NCBI RefSeq assembly: GCF_020085105.1
Contig: NC_058055.1
Location: forward strand, 16,687,822-16,751,821
Reading direction: 5' to 3'
Origin: Siniperca chuatsi
Taxonomy: Eukaryota > Chordata > Actinopteri > Centrarchiformes > Sinipercidae
Length of the DNA: 64,000 bases
Position numbers and translations under genes: made by a program. Positions 60,107-64,000 of this stretch are shown piece after piece. Under the pieces are notes generated by a model. That model saw nothing but the letters and a program-made list of their open reading frames with translations, had not been told where the DNA came from and did no database searches. The first letter of the stretch is position 1. The number at the start of each line of letters is the position of its first letter.

Positions 60107-61060
60107 CAAGGTCAATTGTTGGCAAGGCAATCAAGATTCAGCTTACAAAGATTTACTCAGAAAACAAAAGACACATTAGTAAGTAGAAGTAAAACTTAAC
60201 TGGTGAAGTTCATCAAGCAAACACATAAGTCAAATCTAAAGTATGAAGAAGCATATCTTGATCTCATGTTTACTGTTACTATAGCAGGAGAGCCTTGTGT
60301 GTAAAAAAGGTTGGGCAGTATTCACTTTTCATGTGAATGAGAATCTTGATCATGTTATTTCAATAAGATTCAACAAAGCTCCTTTTGTTATCCCTTAGTA
60401 TTGTTACCAGTGGACTTTTTTTTCAGTTTCCACATGACAGAAAACAAAGTGTGGGATCTTCTGCTGTAAGCACACAAGCATGTGGTTGCAAATGAATTGT
60501 GATAACAACAAAGAATAATTAAATACTTGGAAAAAAAGATTTAAAAATATCTTGAATTTGATGCATGTGCTGACTTGACATATGCATTGTACCTGCATGT
60601 TTTTATGGTATACAAATTTTTTCTTTTATCCCTTACAAAGCGACAGGAGTGGATGACCAGCTGTAATCCAGACACTGCATCTGCTGATTAAAGCACAATG
60701 AGCTTTGTGGTTTCCCAAAACCTTATATAAACAACCACAATGCTGGTAGAATACTCTAAACACTACACAAAAGGTATGAAACACTGGGCTCGCTCCATTT
60801 CAGTGCACCGCTTAACACGTAACAGTGAGGGCCGGGGAAACAGTTTAGGCCTAAATGAAGTGTAATCTTTCAGCCAGCAGCAGCAACCACGTAATTGTCA
60901 GCTGACAAAACAAACAACAATGTCGGCCTACAGGGCAAAAGCCATGGTAGCTTTCCTAGTTGACAAATAATTGTCAGCATGGACAGCAATATTCACAATA
61001 TGATTTTATGTAAGCCTGAATGACATGCATCAGTTTTCTCTCCTATCAATCTCTCTTGAC
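60107..61060 (-). other. crebrf: crebrf intron 1; nothing recognised
   Basis: AT-rich, no repeat or gene signal that I can support. Confidence 0.35.
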
Positions 61061-61074
61061 CTGTTTATGTTTGT

Positions 61075-61240
61075 ATGGGCCATATGGTCGAGGTAGAGTC
61101 GCCCCTTGAATTGAGCGGAGCATCCTGCGTTTGCGCCGGCTGAGACTCCTTTTAAATGGTGTGCAGGCTCCGCCCACTCGGCGTACGACGGCGTGGGAAT
61201 GGTGCGGACCCAGTAGTGGAAATTTCACATGTACAAGCAG
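61075..61240 (-). promoter_or_regulatory. GC-rich island with GC-box and TATA-like motif
   Basis: On the minus strand gagtgggcggagcctgcaca precedes ccatttaaaaggagtctcag. The composition differs sharply from the flanks (gtacgacggcgtgggaat). It could be an alternative crebrf promoter or an enhancer in intron 1. Motif evidence only. Confidence 0.3.
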
Positions 61241-61349
61241 TTTAACTCAATCTCCTAAAAAACATTGAAAGTTACATCCTTGCATCTCTTTGTGATGGAT
61301 TCACTTGTTTTGGAGAGGTACAGTGTGAGAGCACAAACACCTGCATTTC

Positions 61350-61350
<1 letters not shown>

Positions 61351-61380
<30 letters not shown>

Positions 61381-61396
61381 CCATCATCATCGCCAT
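61351..61396 (+). repeat. (TCA)n microsatellite
   Basis: About 14 TCA units with one interruption. Confidence 0.95.
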
Positions 61397-61554
61397 CTAA
61401 CAGGCAGGTATAGATTACAAATGACCAATTATAAACACCAATAAAGCCATAAATGTCACCTGTATCTGCACAGTCTCTGCACCACTCTGCACTCATCACA
61501 GATCCTCAGCAAAACAAAACCTCAATCTAATCCAGTGTGCCAACACCCACGTAA

Positions 61555-61650
61555 TCCGTGTTCCCTATTGGCCGAGTGGAGATGACGCCCCGCCTCCAGA
61601 CGTGCCTGAATGGCCCCCGCGACTGTCAATCTCCGGAAATAAACAGCCCG
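61555..61650. promoter_or_regulatory. CCAAT/GC-box island
   Basis: Short CpG-rich stretch with ccctattggccgagtggaga (CCAAT on minus), gatgacgccccgcctccaga (GC box and half-CRE) and cccccgcgactgtcaatctc. No splice donor assigned. Confidence 0.3.
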
Positions 61651-62589
61651 TTTCAATCTAGGTTGAGGCACAAGATAAACAAGTTGGAGGCCTACATGTC
61701 CGTGGCCTAGATAGCTATATTTAAAATATATTTAAAGTAAAATCTACCACCTACCACAAAACCTGAATACAACATATGATTATACGTCAGCCGGTACCAT
61801 TTGTTCATATTTATACCGAAGAAGAAACACAAAATCCAACGTTTATCTGCCCAAGTCGGTTATACTAACTTATAATATACAGCAGGTTGTTTAGGTGAAA
61901 ATCCAAATTAATCTATCAACGGAAGAAATCGTTACTTAAGAGATGTCCTCGGTGGAAACACAAGTCTGATTTGGGTGTATTATTTACCTTCGATCACATG
62001 GAAATTTCTGGATGTGTCGAGCTGCTCTCCAGCAGCAGTGGATGTGTTGTGTGTTGGGGGGCGTGTACCTACAGAGAGCTCAAGCTGCCTGCAAAAAGTC
62101 AGCGCTGGGCATTGCACTGGCACTGAGGCTTTTCCTACCACAAACACACTTCTGTACAGTTTAATAAGGTTCTACCAGACGATCAATGACACGTTAAATA
62201 GCTGTACGTATATTGTAAGAGGTGCAGCATGATTTTGACAGTTAAAAAGTAGAGTACAAGCCAATCTTCTTACATAAGTGCAGCTTTTAACTACCCTGAC
62301 CCCGAGTTAGACGTGTACCCCCACTTCTGAAGACACTGACCAATTAATTGTACGAGAACACATTTAACAAAATCAGCAGGATGTTATTTTTGGACAGGTT
62401 TCGCGATGAGTGACATTTAAGAAATTTATCTCAGCTCATCATAAAGCGTTAGCTAGCGACATTTCTGCAGTTAAACGCTTCCTGCACAAGGTCAAAAAAT
62501 GCAATGCACAATGTGCGACACGTCTAACGCGTGTTTTTTGCCCCAAACTGTGTATTTGAATGCGGAACTAACGAGTCTTGCTTCCTTTT

Positions 62590-62960
62590 CACCCGCAGCT
62601 CACAGACAGTATGGCCTCCGTCCGCCCCCTTCCTCATCCCAGCTGAAGCCCGATATACAACAACAACCTCCCGTTAGCTTCACAGCTAATCCTCCGCTGC
62701 GGCGAAAACAACGATACACTGCTCAGTAAAGTTCCCCCAAAACCGACCAATAACGGTCTTACTCACTTTTAGGACGTCCACGCATACGTCTCGCTTCGTG
62801 TCGGTTCCCCTGTTGGAGATAATAAGGCCCCCTTTTCAATGGAGTCCACACGCTGTTACAGCTCTCTCGGGTTTGTTTTGTTTTTCTTCTTCCTGACGGG
62901 TTCCTGGAAAGCGCGTGACTGCCCGACCACGTGGTGCGGCGCTGGGCCAATAGGAGCAGA
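62590..62960 (-). promoter_or_regulatory. crebrf: Probable crebrf promoter and non-coding exon 1
   Basis: A GC- and CpG-rich island in otherwise AT-rich DNA. Read on the minus strand it has a CCAAT box (cctattggcc in inverted form near 62945), an E-box cacgtg (about 62930), then a transcribed-looking stretch ending in AAAA|gtgagtaag, a good splice donor with its last exonic base at 62767. Splicing to the start-codon exon near 52.8 kb would give a first intron of about 10 kb, normal for this gene. The putative exon has an upstream ATG (cgtATGcgtgg) that could open a uORF. Inferred from position and motifs only. Confidence 0.5.
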
Positions 62961-64000
62961 GTCAGAGGCTGGGTGAAAACATTTCTGTAACATTTCTCTC
63001 AATATACTGTAATGCTGTAGTAGAGAGTTATGGGGAAAAGAAAGTCTCAAAAAGTTTGTAATTTTTCACATTTTACTGATTCAGTAATGTTTTCTGTAAA
63101 TTTTATTTCCCTATATGGAGGTACGAATGCCGTTTCAAAGCCTTTTTGACTCTGCCATTAATTAAATTCTGGTGAGGAAATACAAAATCACTATTTGTTG
63201 AGTTCACTTTATTGCATTTTTTAAACGTTTAACGGTACCCTGTGGAGTTTTTGACCACTAGTAGTGTCCTGGAGAAATGTTTTTGCGAGTTGGTTCCCTT
63301 TTCGCACGAGGTCACACGTGCATGTGGGTGACGTGATACATATTTCTGCAAATGATTTTGCACATAGCAATACAAAGCAATGGCAGGGAAGAAGAACACT
63401 TCTAGCAAGTGAACATGGTTGTAACAAGAGTGCAGGGTTCAACATTTTCCACAAAAAAAACATTTTGCAAATGTTTTATGAGGAGGGAAATGTCTTCAGC
63501 AGGTCTGTCGAGCCTCATGGATACACAAAATGCATTTTGGCGAGTAACAGTGAAAATAAAGAGAAATGTATCATAACATTCTTGTAATTTCTCATTGTGC
63601 ATTTGTGAATTTATTTTGACCATGTTCTACTTTACAGTAACTTTAGTTATAACATTATGATAACATTTCCCTTTATTATATTGTAAAATATAGCAGGAAT
63701 GTAACTAGACTGCACTGGTTTCCAGGGTGAGGATAAATGCTAGTGTGCAATCAGGCAGAGCACAGGAGATGGATCCTCTTGACAGTTTATTGCAAGGTTT
63801 GAACAGTGATGATGATAAGGTGACGTAAGATGACTGGTTGTATCTGAATAAAAAGACAACTTACATTCCACTAACAAAATCAAATCAACATGCAGAGCTG
63901 TGAATAAAAATCACAGAGGAATAAAAGTAATTAGCAAACATCCTAATTATTTAACAAAGAATCTATAAGAGTATAAACCAACATAAACAGCATGGATAAA
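62961..64000. other. Upstream of crebrf; repeat and possible neighbour 3' end
   Basis: At 63220-63300 the phrase ggtaccctgtggagtttttg accactagtagtgtcctgg is a recurrent teleost repeat. From about 63786 rightward a minus-strand AATAAA (63791-63786) could mark the 3' end of another minus-strand gene lying mostly outside the window. In human the neighbour is ATP6V0E1, but no coding sequence is visible to support it. Confidence 0.25.

Noticed and set aside
61046..61228. 60-aa basic minus-strand frame in a GC-rich island
   Set aside because: No family resemblance or splice context; kept only as a possible promoter island.
61351..61396. CRISPR-like or coding triplet array
   Set aside because: Simple (TCA)n microsatellite.
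62759..62950. 63-aa minus-strand frame over the crebrf promoter island
   Set aside because: Runs across the predicted donor at 62767 and has no homology; a CpG-island chance frame.

Overview
The window is nuclear DNA of a bony fish, most likely a percomorph teleost. The evidence is AT-rich introns, CA/TG microsatellites, many short DNA-transposon derivatives of teleost type, and five spliced genes whose products match known vertebrate families. Nothing prokaryotic is present (no operons, CRISPR or IS elements). All product assignments rest on my own translation and on remembered family sequences; no database search was run.

Layout, left to right. (1) 138-3851, minus: eight coding exons of htatsf1 (Tat-SF1, a U2 snRNP-associated splicing factor), with the acidic C-terminus off the left edge. 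(2) 5276-7429, plus: bod1, three coding exons, head-to-head with htatsf1 across a short GC-richer region. (3) 13270-20232, plus: stc2 (stanniocalcin-2), four exons, preceded by a TATA-like/CCAAT promoter. (4) 22037-25212, minus: bnip1 (Sec20-type Golgi-to-ER SNARE), six exons, tail-to-tail with stc2. (5) 38546-52735, minus: crebrf (CREB3 regulatory factor, bZIP), nine coding exons, with a likely non-coding first exon and promoter near 62.77-62.95 kb. The order bod1-stc2-bnip1-crebrf and the relative strands match human 5q35, except that NKX2-5, which lies between BNIP1 and STC2 in human, is missing from the 1.8-kb gap here.

The genes are a synteny block, not a pathway. Htatsf1 acts in splicing and transcription, Bod1 in PP2A-B56 control at kinetochores, Stc2 is a secreted glycoprotein, Bnip1 is an ER SNARE, and Crebrf is a nuclear regulator of the ER-stress factor CREB3. 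Bnip1 and Crebrf both touch ER homeostasis, but nothing in the sequence links their regulation.

The intergenic and intronic DNA is dominated by repeats: at least eight copies of an 'attaatcgatta' hAT-like MITE, three or more copies of an unclassified ~450-bp repeat, a decayed Tc1 transposon, a 5S-rRNA-derived SINE, a fold-back palindrome, and a four-member nested insertion (hAT-like > L2 LINE > two hAT-like elements) in a crebrf intron. Observations most worth checking are a one-base frameshift in the htatsf1 UHM exon, a (TG)n tract replacing the polypyrimidine tract at the bnip1 exon 2 acceptor, the nested insertion, and the missing nkx2-5. I found no convincing undescribed system; the novelty is structural.
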